The position numbers and the translations under genes were made by a program. DNA of 64,000 nucleotides from assembly GCA_900239685.1 (NCBI GenBank), contig OENT01000768.1:1-64000 (forward strand), written 5' to 3'. The stretch is from Rotaria macrura (Eukaryota; Rotifera; Eurotatoria; Philodinida; Philodinidae). Of the stretch, positions 52,706-64,000 are shown one piece after another. A model generated the notes under the pieces. That model did not search any database and was not told the origin of the DNA. It saw nothing but the letters and a program-made list of their open reading frames with translations. Positions within the stretch are counted from its first letter, which is position 1. Each line of letters begins with the position of its first letter.

Positions 52706-52916
52706 GTAACTTTAACATGTATGTTTTACTAAACTGCTTGAATAAAATAAACCTGATATTAACAAATGCGTTTCAGATAATCTGACCACAATACGAACCA
52801 ATAACAGAAAAATCAACAAGAAAAACACGAGAATAATAATAACCAAAAACAATCAAAAAAAAATAACAGTAACAATCACAGAAAACAATCGAAACTAGTA
52901 TGAAGCAGACTAAGTA

Positions 52917-63721
<10,805 letters not shown>

Positions 63722-64000
63722 CTTAAAGATAAATATTTGAAAACTATAGTTTAAAATGGAAAAAGAAATACAATTGTGATATTTCAGATATTCTTGTTGA
63801 AGTGAACAAGATACCATATATTCATGCTGTCTATCTATCAAGGCTGCATAAAAAGAAAGTTATCTTTTCACATTCCATCCCATAGGAGTCTGTAGAGAAT
63901 CAAAAAAAATTTTCACTATAAACTGTATTAGGAGTATGTGCAAAATATTTTATGGAATTTACGCTATATATGTCCAAGAATACGAACATAGAATATACTC
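63722..64000. other. Upstream flank of CAD to the window edge
   Basis: The minus strand reads TTTCAAATATTTATCTTTAAG straight into the CAD ATG. Beyond that no gene is visible. Any upstream partner of CAD on the same strand would start outside the window. Confidence 0.4.

Overview
The window is an AT-rich nuclear segment from an animal. Genes are split by many short introns (mostly about 47-90 nt, GT..AG, T-rich before the acceptor), intergenic gaps are often under 250 nt, and the gene set is metazoan (CDK5, a four-domain CAD, PLP/M6, VPS13D, spinster). Intron size, compactness, codon bias and the spliced-leader-like signals below fit a bdelloid rotifer best; this is inference, as no marker gene is present. 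The supplied 1-based coordinates were used throughout. Exon boundaries were set by hand from open frames, splice consensus and family alignment from memory, so a few may be off by 1 nt.

Layout. 1-4318: no recognised gene, with a short non-autonomous Tc1/mariner-type element near the left edge. 4319-5575 (+): TMEM59-like membrane protein. 6220-9340 (-): CDK5. 9407-13360 (-): band-7/SPFH-like membrane protein whose stop lies only 66 nt before the CDK5 start. 14038-16158 (-): spinster-type MFS transporter. 17941-18914 (-): short neurochondrin-like protein. 19273-37423 (-): complete VPS13D lipid-transfer protein, 11 exons, with an 806-bp foldback element in intron 1. 38007-39151 (-): PLP/M6 proteolipid. 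39588-41779 (+): SPIN90/NCKIPSD-type leucine-rich protein, followed by 41956-44938 (+): proteasome subunit PSMD11/Rpn6. 44939-49241: gene-free, holding a pair of 43-nt inverted repeats. 49242-52191 (-): ESF1; 52374-52685 (-): NDUFA2; 52917-63721 (-): complete CAD (GATase-CPSase-DHOase-ATCase), 34 exons.

The products are mostly housekeeping: pyrimidine synthesis (CAD), pre-rRNA processing (ESF1), proteasome lid (PSMD11), complex I (NDUFA2), organelle contact and lipid transfer (VPS13D), lysosomal transport (spinster), actin regulation (SPIN90 type) and neuronal or membrane proteins (CDK5, M6, neurochondrin-like). They form no single pathway.

The most interesting signal is in how the genes are arranged. 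Several same-strand genes follow each other at 66-231 nt, and many start codons sit 0-28 nt after a pyrimidine-rich tract ending in AG (directly at the ATG for CDK5 and CAD; 3 nt before it for NDUFA2 and M6; 10 nt for ESF1). This is what spliced-leader trans-splicing of operon transcripts would look like. The candidate polycistrons are band7-CDK5, CAD-NDUFA2-ESF1 and SPIN90-PSMD11. Other points of note: no UBA domain in VPS13D but a kept phospho-FFAT-like motif, loss of the PKA site consensus and a short linker in CAD, a truncated neurochondrin, and three in-frame stop-free introns.
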